A stretch of DNA of 64,000 bases from Azospirillum sp. 51_20 (GCA_001917175.1 MNTV01000031.1:63454-127453), one strand, 5' to 3'; positions 45,574-54,366 are shown, counted from the stretch's first letter. Made by a program: numbers and translations. The notes: a model not told the origin generated them from the letters alone.

Positions 45574-46320
45574 TTACAGGTCGGAAAAACCGATTCTTCC
45601 GACAATCGGCAATTTGACGGCCGGCGGATAAAAGTCGATGCCGAAAGAAAGGCCCAGCAGGCCGAGTTCGATTCCTTCTTTCAACCCGACAATCAGCGAA
45701 ACCGCGCCGAGGATGGAAACCTGATAACCGGTGCCGCTCGGCGTCGGCGCATGAAATACCGTGTAGCCGAGAAAATCTTTGCCGATGGCCGTCGGCGGCA
45801 GCTCAACCGTCAGTTCGGGAACTTCCCGCAGAACATAAGCGACGAAAGTGTTGCTGTTCGGTCCCGGCCACAACTGGTAACGGTCGGCAAACGGATATTC
45901 CCTGACCGCTTTTTCGATTGCCGGAATGGCCTTTTGTGCCTCTTCTCCCTTTAATGTCTGCAAAAGCTGCGGCCGTTTGCCGTACCAGTAGCGGTCGGGA
46001 ATGTCCCTCTCAATGGAAACGGCGCTCTTTCCGCGGTAGAGGTTCCAGGCGGTAACCTGATAAACGGTATAGAAGTTTTCGTTTTTCTTTTTTACCGCAA
46101 TCCACGGATGAACGGCAAAATAGCCGCGCCAGTTGTAAGTGCGGGCGGCATAAACCTGAACCACCGCTTCTTTTTCCTTGAGCGGGGAAGGGGCGATGCC
46201 GGCGCTGCTGCGGTTGGCCGTCCGCCAGTTGACGTAATTGTATTTGGCGTCATAAACCACATAGGCGGTAATGACGGCCAAAGCCGCAAGAAATATGTAT
46301 AAGGGGCGAAAGTTTGTCAT
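45574..46320 (-). CDS. DUF3750-like membrane-anchored protein
   Basis: A 248-residue protein; the ATG at 46320 overlaps the recF stop (ATGA), so I use it instead of an upstream start. One membrane helix lies at about 6-24 (LYIFLAALAVITAYVVYDA). The soluble part has the pattern I associate with DUF3750: VYAARTYNWRGYFAVHPWIA, DRYWYGKRPQLL, YQLWPGPNSNTFVAYVLREV and LPPTAIGKDFLGYTVF. The W-P-G-P-N-S-N-T-F stretch looks like a conserved active or binding site. Function is unknown. It is cotranscribed with dnaN-recF. Confidence 0.8.
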   Translation of the reverse strand: MTNFRPLYIFLAALAVITAYVVYDAKYNYVNWRTANRSSAGIAPSPLKEKEAVVQVYAARTYNWRGYFAVHPWIAVKKKNENFYTVYQVTAWNLYRGKSAVSIERDIPDRYWYGKRPQLLQTLKGEEAQKAIPAIEKAVREYPFADRYQLWPGPNSNTFVAYVLREVPELTVELPPTAIGKDFLGYTVFHAPTPSGTGYQVSILGAVSLIVGLKEGIELGLLGLSFGIDFYPPAVKLPIVGRIGFSDL

Positions 46321-47534
46321 CTGCAGGTTACCGTGTTGTTTTTCACTTCCCAAAATTCGGCATAGTTGCTGAATGAGGCGAACAGTTCGGGGTTGGTGGC
46401 GGTGATGAAAGCCTGTAAGTCCAGCTCGCGGATTTTTTCCAGCAGCGCTTCCCGTTTGCCGTCGTCCAGATGGGCGCAGACTTCGTCCAGCAGCAGAACC
46501 GGGGCAAAACCCTGATTTAAGATCTGGCATTTGGTCTGGGCTAAAATGATGCTGACCAGAAGCGACTTCTGTTCACCGGTCGAACAAAGTTCCGCCGGCA
46601 TTCTTTTCTTTTTGTAATAAACTTTGAAATCGCTGCGGTTAACGCCGTCAACCCCGTCGTTGTAAAGGACGTTTTTGCGTTCGCCGGCCAGTTTGTGACG
46701 GTAGTAGTCTTCCGTTTCCACCGCCGGCAGGGTGTCAAGCGTCTGCTCAATGGTGCCGGAAAGTTCCAGCTGCACGTCGGGAAAAACGTCGTCCGGCGCG
46801 CTTTCGATAAAACGGTTCAGTCGCGCAATCTGCTCCCGCCGGGCGGCGGCGATGGCCACGCCGACGGCCGACATGCTTTCCTCCAGGCTTTCCAGCCAAT
46901 GAGGATCGGCATGCCCGTTGGTGCTTTTGATCAACTGGTACCATTGTTTGTACAAATGCTCAAAAGTCGAGGTTCTTTTGGCATGTTCGGTGTCAAAGGC
47001 ATATACCAGCCGGTCGAGAAAACTGCGCCGCGGCTGCGATCCGCCGCGAAACAGCCGATCCATCTGCGGCGTCAGCCAGATGGCGGAAACGTATTGTCCC
47101 AGTTCGGTCTGGGAAACGCCTTTCTGCCCGTTGATTTTGACGATTCTCCGGTCGGAAACGCGGGTTTCGTCCTCGTTCTCCTTAATGTTTTTTTCAACCG
47201 CGGTGCCGATCTCAAATTCCTCCCCGTTTTTGGCAACGACGGCGGAAACCGCCCAGCCGCCGTTGCCCGGCGTATAGTCTTCGCTGATCACCGCCGGAGT
47301 GAAACGTTTGATGTCGGCCAGTCTGGCGCTTCTCAGTCCCCGTCCCGGGGTGAGGAAAGAAATTGCTTCCAAAATATTGGTTTTGCCGCTGCCGTTTTCG
47401 CCGGTAATAATAACCGGCCGCAGTCCGGGAGTCATCCGCAGGAAGGCATAGTTTCTGAAATCGGTTAAAGTCAGGCGGGTAACGCCTGACTTTAAGGAAA
47501 CGACTTCTTTGATGTTTTTGGCCAGACTGTCCAA
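46317..47534 (-). CDS. recF: DNA replication and repair protein RecF
   Basis: A 405-residue SMC-like ATPase that binds gapped DNA and works with RecR and RecO to load RecA. Walker A is IITGENGSGKTNILEAISFL, the signature region is LLVSIILAQTKCQ preceded by STGEQK, and Walker B is PVLLLDEVCAHLDDGKRE. FLTPGRGLRSARLADI and WLTPQMDRLFRGGSQPRRSF are also family-typical. It lies 3 bp after dnaN and overlaps the DUF3750-like gene, the classical dnaN-recF pair. Confidence 0.96.
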   Translation of the reverse strand: MDSLAKNIKEVVSLKSGVTRLTLTDFRNYAFLRMTPGLRPVIITGENGSGKTNILEAISFLTPGRGLRSARLADIKRFTPAVISEDYTPGNGGWAVSAVVAKNGEEFEIGTAVEKNIKENEDETRVSDRRIVKINGQKGVSQTELGQYVSAIWLTPQMDRLFRGGSQPRRSFLDRLVYAFDTEHAKRTSTFEHLYKQWYQLIKSTNGHADPHWLESLEESMSAVGVAIAAARREQIARLNRFIESAPDDVFPDVQLELSGTIEQTLDTLPAVETEDYYRHKLAGERKNVLYNDGVDGVNRSDFKVYYKKKRMPAELCSTGEQKSLLVSIILAQTKCQILNQGFAPVLLLDEVCAHLDDGKREALLEKIRELDLQAFITATNPELFASFSNYAEFWEVKNNTVTCR

Positions 47535-47537
47535 CGT

Positions 47538-48656
47538 TTATACCCTCATCGGCATCAAAACGTAAATGGCGCTGGCGTCGGAAGTGTCGTGAATGACCGA
47601 CGGCGACGAAGCATCGGAAAAGCTGATCTGAACGTTTTCGCCTTTGATTTCGCCCAGAATGTCCAGCAGGTAGCGGAAATTGTAGCCGACCTCGAGCGAT
47701 TCGTTGTCATATTTGGCTTCCAGTTCTTCCCAGGCGCTGCCGAGGTCCGGGCTGGAGGTGGTAATGACCACTTTGGCTTCTTCGGTGATCATCTTGATCG
47801 CGCGGGTCCTTTCCGCCACCACCGACACGCGGTCAACCGCGTTGGCCAGTTCTTTTACTTTCACTTCCAACAGTTTGTCGTTGTCGGTCGGAATGACCCG
47901 TTCATAGTCGGGGTAGGTACCGTCGATCAGTTTGGAAGTAAGCGTAACTTCTTCCAGCGTAAAGCGGACCTTGTTGTCGGAAAGCGCAATGTCGATGTTT
48001 TCGGCCTTGGTATCGTCAAGCAGCTTGCGCACTTCGCCGATGGTTTTCCGCGGAATGATGACGCCGGCAATTTTTTCCGCGCCCTGCGGCAGCGGCGATT
48101 CGACGCAGGCCAGACGGTGGCCGTCGGTGGCAACGACGCGCAGAACTTTGGCCGAGCCTTCGTTTTTGGCATGAACGTACAGGCCGTTCAGATAGTAGCG
48201 GGTTTCTTCGGTGGAAACGGCAAACTGAGTGCGGTCGATTACGTCTTTCAGCTCTTCTCTGGCAATGCTGAAATTGATCGGCAGCTGGTCGCCGGAAATG
48301 ACCGGAAAATCTTCCACTCCGATGGTGGAAAGGGCAAATTTCGAGCGGCCGGAGGCAATGCTCAGCTGTCCTTTGTCGTCGGGGAAGGTAATCTCCACTT
48401 CCGCGCCGTCGGCCAGCTTGCGGACGATGTCGTAAAGCATGTGGGCCGGTGCGGTGGTGGCGCCGGTTTCAATGATTTTGGCGTCGACGATTTCGGTGAT
48501 TTCGGTGTCCATGTCGGTGGCCTTAAAGCTGATGCCGTCGCCGAGCGCCTCGATTCTTACGTTGGAAAGAACCGGGATGGTGTTTCTCTTCTCAACAATG
48601 CTCTGCACGTGGTTGAGGGTTTTTAACAAAATTGCGCGTTCAATAACAAATTTCAT
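47538..48656 (-). CDS. dnaN: DNA polymerase III sliding clamp (beta)
   Basis: A 372-residue clamp; the ATG at 48656 starts MKFVIERAILLKTLNHVQSI. Three clamp domains are evident from ARILVRKLADGAEVEI-like, VSTEETRYYLNGLYVHA and RAIKMITEEAKVVI segments; the protein ends SAIYVLMPMRV, the M-P-M-R-V/L tail of bacterial clamps. It tethers polymerase III to DNA and recruits many repair partners. dnaA is not directly upstream: an eroded Nudix gene and a polypyrimidine tract (48845-49737) separate dnaN from dnaA. Confidence 0.97.
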   Translation of the reverse strand: MKFVIERAILLKTLNHVQSIVEKRNTIPVLSNVRIEALGDGISFKATDMDTEITEIVDAKIIETGATTAPAHMLYDIVRKLADGAEVEITFPDDKGQLSIASGRSKFALSTIGVEDFPVISGDQLPINFSIAREELKDVIDRTQFAVSTEETRYYLNGLYVHAKNEGSAKVLRVVATDGHRLACVESPLPQGAEKIAGVIIPRKTIGEVRKLLDDTKAENIDIALSDNKVRFTLEEVTLTSKLIDGTYPDYERVIPTDNDKLLEVKVKELANAVDRVSVVAERTRAIKMITEEAKVVITTSSPDLGSAWEELEAKYDNESLEVGYNFRYLLDILGEIKGENVQISFSDASSPSVIHDTSDASAIYVLMPMRV

Positions 48657-48844
48657 GGCCTTGATTCCGAATAAATTGTTGCAACTAAAAGACGACCGCC
48701 TTTTTGACTGTGAAAAATGATAGCATAATATTGCCAAAGCAAAACCGAAAAAGACGAGTCGTCAACAGTTTTTTTATACCTGAAGCGGCGCTTCCGGCCG
48801 CTGTCCGGCAAGAAAATTCCGCATTGGCGGAAACAGGTTTTCCG

Positions 48845-49162
48845 TCAGTCCCGAAAGATTGAACCATAGCCGTGTTTTGCATTTTCCGGCTCCATAACCT
48901 GCAGCCGGCCGTTGACGACGCCGGCCTTCAAAATGACCGTAACGTAATGTTTACCCGATTCGGCGAAAAAATCGTTGTTGTGCCGGCAATTTCCGGCCGT
49001 TGAGGGCTGTTCCCCGTTTGTTTCTTCACGCGTTTCCCGAACGCCGGCCGCTTCGAAACTTTCGCCGTATTTGAGATGACCGCCCGGCGGACACCGGGTG
49101 CCGCCGCCGTGAGACGATTTGCGCAGCCCTGGTAAAAGCTGTTTTTTGTTATTGAAGATCAA
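48845..49162 (-). pseudogene. eroded Nudix hydrolase gene
   Basis: The minus strand encodes GVGVLIFNNKKQLLPGLRKS, a Nudix box GGHLKYGESFEAAGVRETRE followed by ET, and KHYVTVILKAGVVNGRLQVM, EPENA, closely like MTH2/NUDT15-type Nudix enzymes. There is no ATG: the reading frame passes back into the polypurine side of tract 2 at the point where the start should be, leaving only a TTG at 49162. GTRCPPGGH replaces the usual G-T-W-x-x-P-G-G-H and the C-terminus is altered. I read it as a decaying gene; a TTG-initiated 105-residue protein is possible. Confidence 0.6.
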
Positions 49163-49189
49163 TACGCCGACCCCGGTTTTGACCGTTTT

Positions 49190-49737
49190 ATCTTTCTTTT
49201 TTTCCCGTTTCCGTTCTCTTTGCCTATTTTATTTTCCTTGCCTTTATTTCTCCTTTTGCGCTCTCTCTCGGCCTTTTTTCTTTTTCCGTTTCTTTCTTCC
49301 CTCTTTTTTTTTTTTTTTTTTTTTCTTTGTCTTTTCCCTGTTTTCCTCTTCTTTTCCTCTTTCCTCTGTTTCTTCCTTTTTTCTCTTTTTCTTCTTTTCC
49401 TTCCGCTGCTTTGTTTTTACATTCTGTTTTAGAGGCTTTTTCTTTTCTTCCCGCTGCTTTTTTTGATGTTTCCGCTTTCTTTTCCTTTCACCTTTCTCTC
49501 CCCCGGCCTTTTTTTGAAGTTCTCGCTTTTTTGCTCTCTTTCCTTCTCTTCCCCGGTTTTTTGTGTCTTGTTCTTTCTCTCCCCTTTTGTACCCCCTTTA
49601 AGCTCCCGTATCCTTCTCTTTTCTCTGTCCGATTTGTCTTGTTTGGCCTTTTTTTGCTCTTTCTCTTTCGGCCTTTTCCTTTTTTCTCCTCTTTTCCTTG
49701 CTTCCGCATTTTTTCCCTTTTTCCTTCCGTTTTTTGA
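49190..49737. other. polypyrimidine tract 2 (T/C on the plus strand)
   Basis: About 550 bp with very strong T/C bias on the plus strand, including a run of about twenty T near 49304-49323. G is somewhat commoner than in tract 1. Open frames here are compositional and give F/S/L-rich or K/R/E-rich translations without domains. It lies between dnaA (right) and the Nudix remnant and dnaN (left), so the normal dnaA-dnaN linkage is interrupted by it. Confidence 0.82.
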
Positions 49738-49787
49738 GGTTTGAAGGGGCGGTTAATTATCGTTTGGGATCTTTTTTCCGTTACGAC

Positions 49788-49812
49788 AAAAGCCGGTTTA
49801 AAACCGGCTTTT
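49788..49812. terminator. dnaA terminator
   Basis: aaaagccggttt / aaaccggctttt is an almost perfect palindrome with flanking A and T runs, 22 bp past the dnaA stop on the minus strand. It can act in both directions. Confidence 0.85.
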
Positions 49813-49833
49813 GCTTTGTTGCTAAGTTCTTGA

Positions 49834-51270
49834 TCAGGCTTCCAGCGAACGGCGCAGACTGTCGACGTTTTCCGCCAGACTCTGGTCTTCGACGATCAGC
49901 TCTTCCACTTTGCGCACCGCATGCATGACGGTGGTGTGGTCGCGGTCGAACTTGCGGCCGATTTCCGGCAGCGAACGCGAAGTCAGCTGTTTGGCCAGAT
50001 ACATGGCGATCTGCCGCGGCCGGGCAACCGTGCGGGCACGGCGGGAAGACTGCATTTCCTTAACCGAAATGTTAAAGTATTCGGCCACTTTTTTCTGGAT
50101 TTCGTCAATCGTGGTGCGGCGGTCATAAGAGCGGAGCATGTCTTTTAACACGTCCTGAGTCGTTTCCAGCGAAATTTCCTTTCCCGGCAACAGCTGTGCG
50201 TGCGCAACCACCCGGCGCAGGGCGCCTTCCAGTTCGCGGATGTTGGCGGTGATCTTCTGCGCCAGAAATTCGGCCACTTTGTACGGCAGTTCGCAGTTAA
50301 GCTGTTTGGCCTTGTCCTGCAAAATGCCGATTCTCAGATCAAAGTCGGTCGGATGAATGTCGGCGACCAGACCGCAGCCGAGGCGCGACCGCAGCCGCGA
50401 TTCTATTCCTTCCAGATCGGACGGAGACTTGTCGGCGGAAATGATAATCTGCCGGCCTTCTTCGATCAGGGAGTTGAAGGTGTAGAAAAATTCTTCCTGA
50501 GTCGAGTCTTTGCCGCCCATGAACTGTACGTCGTCCACCATCAGCACGTCAACCGAACGGAATTGTTCCTTGAAAGCGGCGGTGTCCTTGTAGCGCAGGG
50601 CGCGGACGAATTTGTACATGAATTTTTCCGCCGACAGGTAGACAATGTTTTTTTCCGGGCAGCGCTGTTTGATATGCCAGGCGATGGCGTGCATCAAATG
50701 GGTTTTGCCCAAACCGACGCCGGAGTACAAAAACAGCGGGTTAAAGGGAATGTTGTCGGATTCCGCCACTTTGCGCGCCGCGGCATAAGCAAATTCGTTG
50801 GTTTTGCCGACCACGAAGTTGTCGAAAGTGTATTGCGGGTTGAGCGGCACCGACAAAGATTGTCCGGATTCTCCGAAAGAGGCGTATTCGGCCGACTCGG
50901 CGGCGGCCTGTCCGGTTCCCGGCTGGTAAACGGTCTGCGGCGCCGGACTGGTGGCAATTTTTTTCAGCAGCGAACGGCAGGAAGAATTGTGCATGCCGAC
51001 GGCCGGATCTTCGGTTGCCTGAACGACGAAGTTGATGCTTTTGATAGCCGGATTTTTCTTTTCCCAGATTTTGTGAATGCGGTCGGAATAATTGGTAATG
51101 ACCCAGTTGCGCATAAAACGGGTGGGAACGCAGATATTCATGATTCCGTTGGCAAAGGAACCGACGCTCAAGGGTTTGAGCCAGCTGTCGAAAGCCTTTT
51201 CCCCCACTTCCGTTCTGAGCTGGCTGCAAATTTGTCCCCACTCGTTCCGAACCGCATCTTCATTATTCAT
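49834..51270 (-). CDS. dnaA: chromosomal replication initiator DnaA
   Basis: A 478-residue DnaA; I choose the ATG at 51270 (MNNEDAVRNEWGQICSQLR), which has ggag eight bases upstream. Domain I is at 1-90, a variable Gln/Ser linker follows, and the AAA+ domain shows NPLFLYSGVGLGKTHLMHAI (Walker A), VDVLMVDDVQFM (Walker B) and the ISADKSPSDL sensor region. The C-terminal helix-turn-helix has ARPRQIAMYLAKQL and RDHTTVMHAVRKVEEL, which reads DnaA boxes. It initiates replication. rpsT, ech and mutM lie upstream on the same strand, an alphaproteobacterial order. Confidence 0.97.
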   Translation of the reverse strand: MNNEDAVRNEWGQICSQLRTEVGEKAFDSWLKPLSVGSFANGIMNICVPTRFMRNWVITNYSDRIHKIWEKKNPAIKSINFVVQATEDPAVGMHNSSCRSLLKKIATSPAPQTVYQPGTGQAAAESAEYASFGESGQSLSVPLNPQYTFDNFVVGKTNEFAYAAARKVAESDNIPFNPLFLYSGVGLGKTHLMHAIAWHIKQRCPEKNIVYLSAEKFMYKFVRALRYKDTAAFKEQFRSVDVLMVDDVQFMGGKDSTQEEFFYTFNSLIEEGRQIIISADKSPSDLEGIESRLRSRLGCGLVADIHPTDFDLRIGILQDKAKQLNCELPYKVAEFLAQKITANIRELEGALRRVVAHAQLLPGKEISLETTQDVLKDMLRSYDRRTTIDEIQKKVAEYFNISVKEMQSSRRARTVARPRQIAMYLAKQLTSRSLPEIGRKFDRDHTTVMHAVRKVEELIVEDQSLAENVDSLRRSLEA

Positions 51271-51288
51271 TATTGCTTCTCCGGGCAT

Positions 51289-51593
51289 TTTAGCGAAATC
51301 CTTCTTGTTGTTTTCAGTCTAAAGTTAAAACGGTCGTAAATAATTTTTTTCTTGAAAATTTTTGTCAGCCGGACTGTCGCCGCCTGCAAATTAACTAATT
51401 ATTAAACACAGAACGAAATAAAAAACAACAGAACATTTGTAGAACATTGTAATTAAATTTCTTGACAGGCGTTTTCCCGAGAGTCGGCCGGGATTCCTTA
51501 AAAATCGCCGTTTTAAAACAAAAGAAACCACATCCCCTTTCGTTGTTTTTCGGGGGATGTGGTTCAAAAGTCCGCGTTTCTTTATTTGCCGGA
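51289..51593. other. AT-rich gap between dnaA and rpsT
   Basis: About 300 bp, mostly AT-rich (ttaactaattattaa, gaaataaaaaacaacagaac). A short repeated word agaacatt occurs twice around 51431-51450. It must hold the dnaA promoter on the minus strand. I looked for the DnaA box TTATCCACA and close variants on both strands and saw none, so I do not call an origin. The rpsT terminator lies at its right end. Confidence 0.5.
51526..51564 (-). terminator. rpsT terminator
   Basis: aaccacatcccc / ggggatgtggtt forms a 12-bp stem with a 15-base loop. On the minus strand it is followed by TCTTTTGTTTT. It lies 30 bp past the rpsT stop. Confidence 0.85.
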
Positions 51594-51854
51594 TTAAAGA
51601 GCTTTGATCTTTTTCGACAGACGGGAAACGGTTCTTGCGACTTTATTCATCGGGAAAACGCCCTTGCGGACGGATCTCATCAGTTCGGATTCCGCGGTTT
51701 TGAAAGCGGCGGCGGCGGTTTCTTTGTCGCTGGCGGCAATGGCGGCTTCCACTTTCTTGACGAAAGTGCGGACTCTGCTCTTGCGGGCGCCGTTGATAAC
51801 GCTGCGTTTGCTGTTGCGGTTAATTCTGGTTTTTGCCGATTTATGATTGGCCAT
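51594..51854 (-). CDS. rpsT: 30S ribosomal protein S20
   Basis: An 86-residue S20, the normal length. MANHKSAKTRINRNSKRSVI is the family opening, and the helical body (RVRTFVKKVEAAIAASDKET, AFKTAESELMRSVRKGVFPM, NKVARTVSRLSKKI) matches. It binds 16S rRNA near the 5' domain and helix 44. Located between ech and dnaA with its own terminator; this position is conserved in alphaproteobacteria. Confidence 0.97.
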   Translation of the reverse strand: MANHKSAKTRINRNSKRSVINGARKSRVRTFVKKVEAAIAASDKETAAAAFKTAESELMRSVRKGVFPMNKVARTVSRLSKKIKAL

Positions 51855-51967
51855 TTTATTTTATCCTGTACAAAATTGAGTTAATCACAAATATTTTTCT
51901 GATAAGCTTTATAAACTCGGAGTGGCTCTTTAGTCAACAACAATTTTTATTAAAAATGCTGATTTTC

Positions 51968-52714
51968 CTATTTTTTTGCCAGATTTGCCAGATTCTGGCG
52001 GAATTCGTCGGAAGCGATCGAGCTCTTGTAAACCTGTTTTTCGATCTCCAGCCCTTCTTCCAGGTTGGTGTTGCTGACGGCGGTTTTGATCAGTTCCTTC
52101 GAGGTGTTGACGGCCAGATCGGGCAAAGCGGCGATCCGTTCGGCGGTGTTGAACGCCTCGTCGAACAAATAGCGCAGCGGGATGATCCGGCTGACGATTC
52201 CGGCGCGTTCGGCTTCGCGGGCGTTCATCGCCCGACCGGTCAGGATCATTTCCATCGTTTTGGACTTGCCGACGGTGTTGGGCAGCCGCTGGGTGGCGCC
52301 GAAACCCGGGACCGTGCCGAGACTTAAGTCCGGATGGCCGAAGCAGGCGCTTTCGGAAGCAAACACGATGTCGCAGGCCAGAGCCATTTCAAAGCCGATT
52401 CCCAGGGCGTATCCGCTGACGGCGGCAATCACCGGCTTTTTGACGTCGGCGATTTTTTCAAAGTTCTCGTACATTTCTTCCAGCACCGAGGGATTGACGT
52501 CGGCCACGAATTCGTTGACGTCGACGCCGGCGGAAAAGGCTTTTTCCCCGCCGCGGATGATGATGGCCTTGACTTCGTCGTTCATGTCCATGGCGGTTGC
52601 CGCTTCGGCGATTTCCGCCAGCATCCGGCGGTTGACGGCGTTCAGCCCGTCTTCGGTTTTGAGCGTGATGATACCGGTGTGGTTTTTGATTTCGCTGATA
52701 ATTTCCTGACTCAT
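51968..52714 (-). CDS. enoyl-CoA hydratase/isomerase family protein
   Basis: A 248-residue crotonase-fold protein. The oxyanion-hole region is GGEKAFSAGVDVNEFV, and the second signature is KPVIAAVSGYALGIGFEMAL followed by CDIVFASESACFGHPD, where a hydratase glutamate would sit. The glutamates of classic hydratase are partly altered (FGHPDLSLGTVPGFGATQRL retains one), so the exact reaction is uncertain; hydration of trans-2-enoyl-CoA in fatty acid or amino acid breakdown is most likely. In alphaproteobacteria an ech of this type stands between mutM and rpsT, as here. Confidence 0.88.
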   Translation of the reverse strand: MSQEIISEIKNHTGIITLKTEDGLNAVNRRMLAEIAEAATAMDMNDEVKAIIIRGGEKAFSAGVDVNEFVADVNPSVLEEMYENFEKIADVKKPVIAAVSGYALGIGFEMALACDIVFASESACFGHPDLSLGTVPGFGATQRLPNTVGKSKTMEMILTGRAMNAREAERAGIVSRIIPLRYLFDEAFNTAERIAALPDLAVNTSKELIKTAVSNTNLEEGLEIEKQVYKSSIASDEFRQNLANLAKK

Positions 52715-52724
52715 GTTTCTTGTC

Positions 52725-53120
52725 CTAATTTTTGCTTTTAAGTGTGATTCTGATCAACAGCGGCCGTTTTTTCTCGCGGACGATGTCCAGCCGTTCGCCG
52801 TCCCTTTCAAAACGGAGGCTGCCGCTTTCCCGTCCGGTCAGATGCCAGCCGAGCTGGGGCAGAGTTTCCTCGTAGAAGGCGGCGACGGCGGAAAAGTCCG
52901 TTTTTCGGCCGCTCAGATAGGCTTCGACAAAGCGGGACTCGTCGTTGCCGAATGAAATGTTGTCGTTTGGCAGCTGGCTCATGCCGGGCATTGCCGGCAG
53001 GTCTTCCAGCCCGTCGATAAACTCGGCGCCGCCGGCGTCGGCGGCCGCCAGCCAGAAGCAGAGCAGGGCCGGCAGCAGCTTTTTGAAACGTCTGGTGTCT
53101 GTCTTTGTCATTGTTTTCAT
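52725..53120 (-). CDS. secreted protein of unknown function downstream of mutM
   Basis: A 131-residue protein; the ATG at 53120 overlaps the mutM stop (ATGA). A signal peptide (LLPALLCFWLAAADAGG) is followed by EFIDGLEDLPAMPGMSQLPN, a pattern I associate with uncharacterised alphaproteobacterial secreted proteins, and FYEETLPQLGWHLTGRES. The domain is small and beta-rich. It probably acts in the periplasm; role unknown. It is translationally coupled to mutM and lies 10 bp from ech. Confidence 0.7.
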   Translation of the reverse strand: MKTMTKTDTRRFKKLLPALLCFWLAAADAGGAEFIDGLEDLPAMPGMSQLPNDNISFGNDESRFVEAYLSGRKTDFSAVAAFYEETLPQLGWHLTGRESGSLRFERDGERLDIVREKKRPLLIRITLKSKN

Positions 53121-53956
53121 TTTTGTTTCACCGGGCAGAAAAAGGTTGAACGTCCGTCCTGTACGATTTTGCGGATTCCGCCGCCGCTTTCGGGAGAGCA
53201 GCTGCAGCCCGGGCAGCGCTGTCCGGTTTTGTCGTAAACGCAGTGCAGATTCTGAAAATAGCCGAGACTGCCGTCGGGCTTGTGGTAGTCGTGCAGGGTG
53301 GAACCGCCGTTGTCGATCGCCTTGGTCAAAACGGCGCGGACGCTTTCCAGCAGGCGGCCGCACCCCCGGCGGCTGAGCCTGTCGGCCCGGCGGGTGGGCC
53401 GGATGCCGGCGGCAAACAGAATTTCCGAAGCGTAGATGTTGCCGATTCCGGCAATCAGTTTCTGGTCAAGCAGCGTCGGTTTGATTGCCGTTTTTCTTTT
53501 TTGCAGGCGCTCAAACAGCAGCTCGGGCGTCAGCAGCGGATCGAAAGGGTCGGTTCCCATGGCGGCAAAACAGGGCTGACGGTCGACTTCTGCCGTCGGA
53601 CAGGCATAGATGAGGCCGAAACGGCGGGGATCGTTAAAGATCAGCAGCCCGGCCGAGGTTTTAATGATCACGTGATCGTGTTTTTCCTCCGGCGCGGCGT
53701 TGCTTTTGACGGTTTTGACCCGGCCGCTCATGCCCAGGTGCCAAATGATGCTGCGGCCGTTGTCGAGATCAATGACGATGTATTTGCCCTTGCGGCGGTA
53801 TTCTTTTATTTTTGCCCCGCGGACGGCGGTTTCAAAGCCGTCCGGCACAACCGAACGCAGCCGCCGGTTGCGGACCGTGACGTCGACGATTTCGGCCTTG
53901 CCGGCAAATTGGGCAATGCCGTTTTTAACGGTTTCGACTTCGGGCAGTTCGGGCAT
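53117..53956 (-). CDS. mutM: formamidopyrimidine-DNA glycosylase
   Basis: A 279-residue Fpg, which removes 8-oxoguanine and formamidopyrimidines and cleaves the abasic strand. The N-terminal proline nucleophile and glutamate are in MPELPEVETVKNGI. WHLGMSGR, LLDQKLIAGIGNIYASEILF (helix-two-turn-helix) and the C-terminal zinc finger with CPGC and FFCPVKQK are present; the finger spacing is normal although the linker is SCSPESGGG. It is the first gene of mutM-unknown-ech. Confidence 0.96.
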   Translation of the reverse strand: MPELPEVETVKNGIAQFAGKAEIVDVTVRNRRLRSVVPDGFETAVRGAKIKEYRRKGKYIVIDLDNGRSIIWHLGMSGRVKTVKSNAAPEEKHDHVIIKTSAGLLIFNDPRRFGLIYACPTAEVDRQPCFAAMGTDPFDPLLTPELLFERLQKRKTAIKPTLLDQKLIAGIGNIYASEILFAAGIRPTRRADRLSRRGCGRLLESVRAVLTKAIDNGGSTLHDYHKPDGSLGYFQNLHCVYDKTGQRCPGCSCSPESGGGIRKIVQDGRSTFFCPVKQK

Positions 53957-54054
53957 AATTCTCCACCACGCTGATTAAAAGAATTTTTTCTTTTCATTAT
54001 AAAGGGCCCGCGGATTTTTTCAACGACTTTGTGCATCCCGCCGGCAATTTTTGT

Positions 54055-54366
54055 TCAGGCGGCGTGGGAAGAAGACATTTCGGTGATGATTTCGCTGACA
54101 AACGACTGGCAGCCGATGCCGTGCCTTCTGGTTTTGATCCGGCCCAGCGGCGACTTGTTGTAAAAGTACAGCATTACGAACAGGCGGGTGTAATAGGTCA
54201 GCCCCAGGCCGGAACTGTTGCTGTTCTCGATCAGCTCAATGAAATCGTTGCGGGCGATATGCTCGTTTTTGCAGATTTCGTCAACAAGTTTCCATTCTGT
54301 CAGGCACAGGCGCATGCTGGTGCGGCGATTGTTGATAAACAGTACTTTGTTAACTAGTTTGGTCAT
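54055..54366 (-). CDS. ribbon-helix-helix domain protein
   Basis: A 103-residue protein; the ATG at 54366 starts MTKLVNKVLFINNRRTSMRL. The pattern N-R-R-T-S-M-R-L-C-L-T-E-W-K then LVDEICKNEHIARNDFIELI matches the alphaproteobacterial ribbon-helix-helix family (RHH_4), in which the beta strand reads DNA as a dimer. The C-terminal half (YTRLFVMLYFYNKSPLGRIK) is longer than in most members. Probably a small transcription regulator; its target is unknown. It is divergent from the J-domain gene. Confidence 0.72.
   Translation of the reverse strand: MTKLVNKVLFINNRRTSMRLCLTEWKLVDEICKNEHIARNDFIELIENSNSSGLGLTYYTRLFVMLYFYNKSPLGRIKTRRHGIGCQSFVSEIITEMSSSHAA

Noticed and set aside
49119..49744. Plus-strand F/S/L-rich open frames and a minus-strand K/R/E-rich open frame
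   Set aside because: Composition artefacts of polypyrimidine tract 2; no domain or consistent start.
51460..51884. TTGACA at 51460 and a plus-strand open frame across rpsT
   Set aside because: The open frame is antisense to rpsT and there is no -10 box at proper spacing; S20 on the minus strand is certain.
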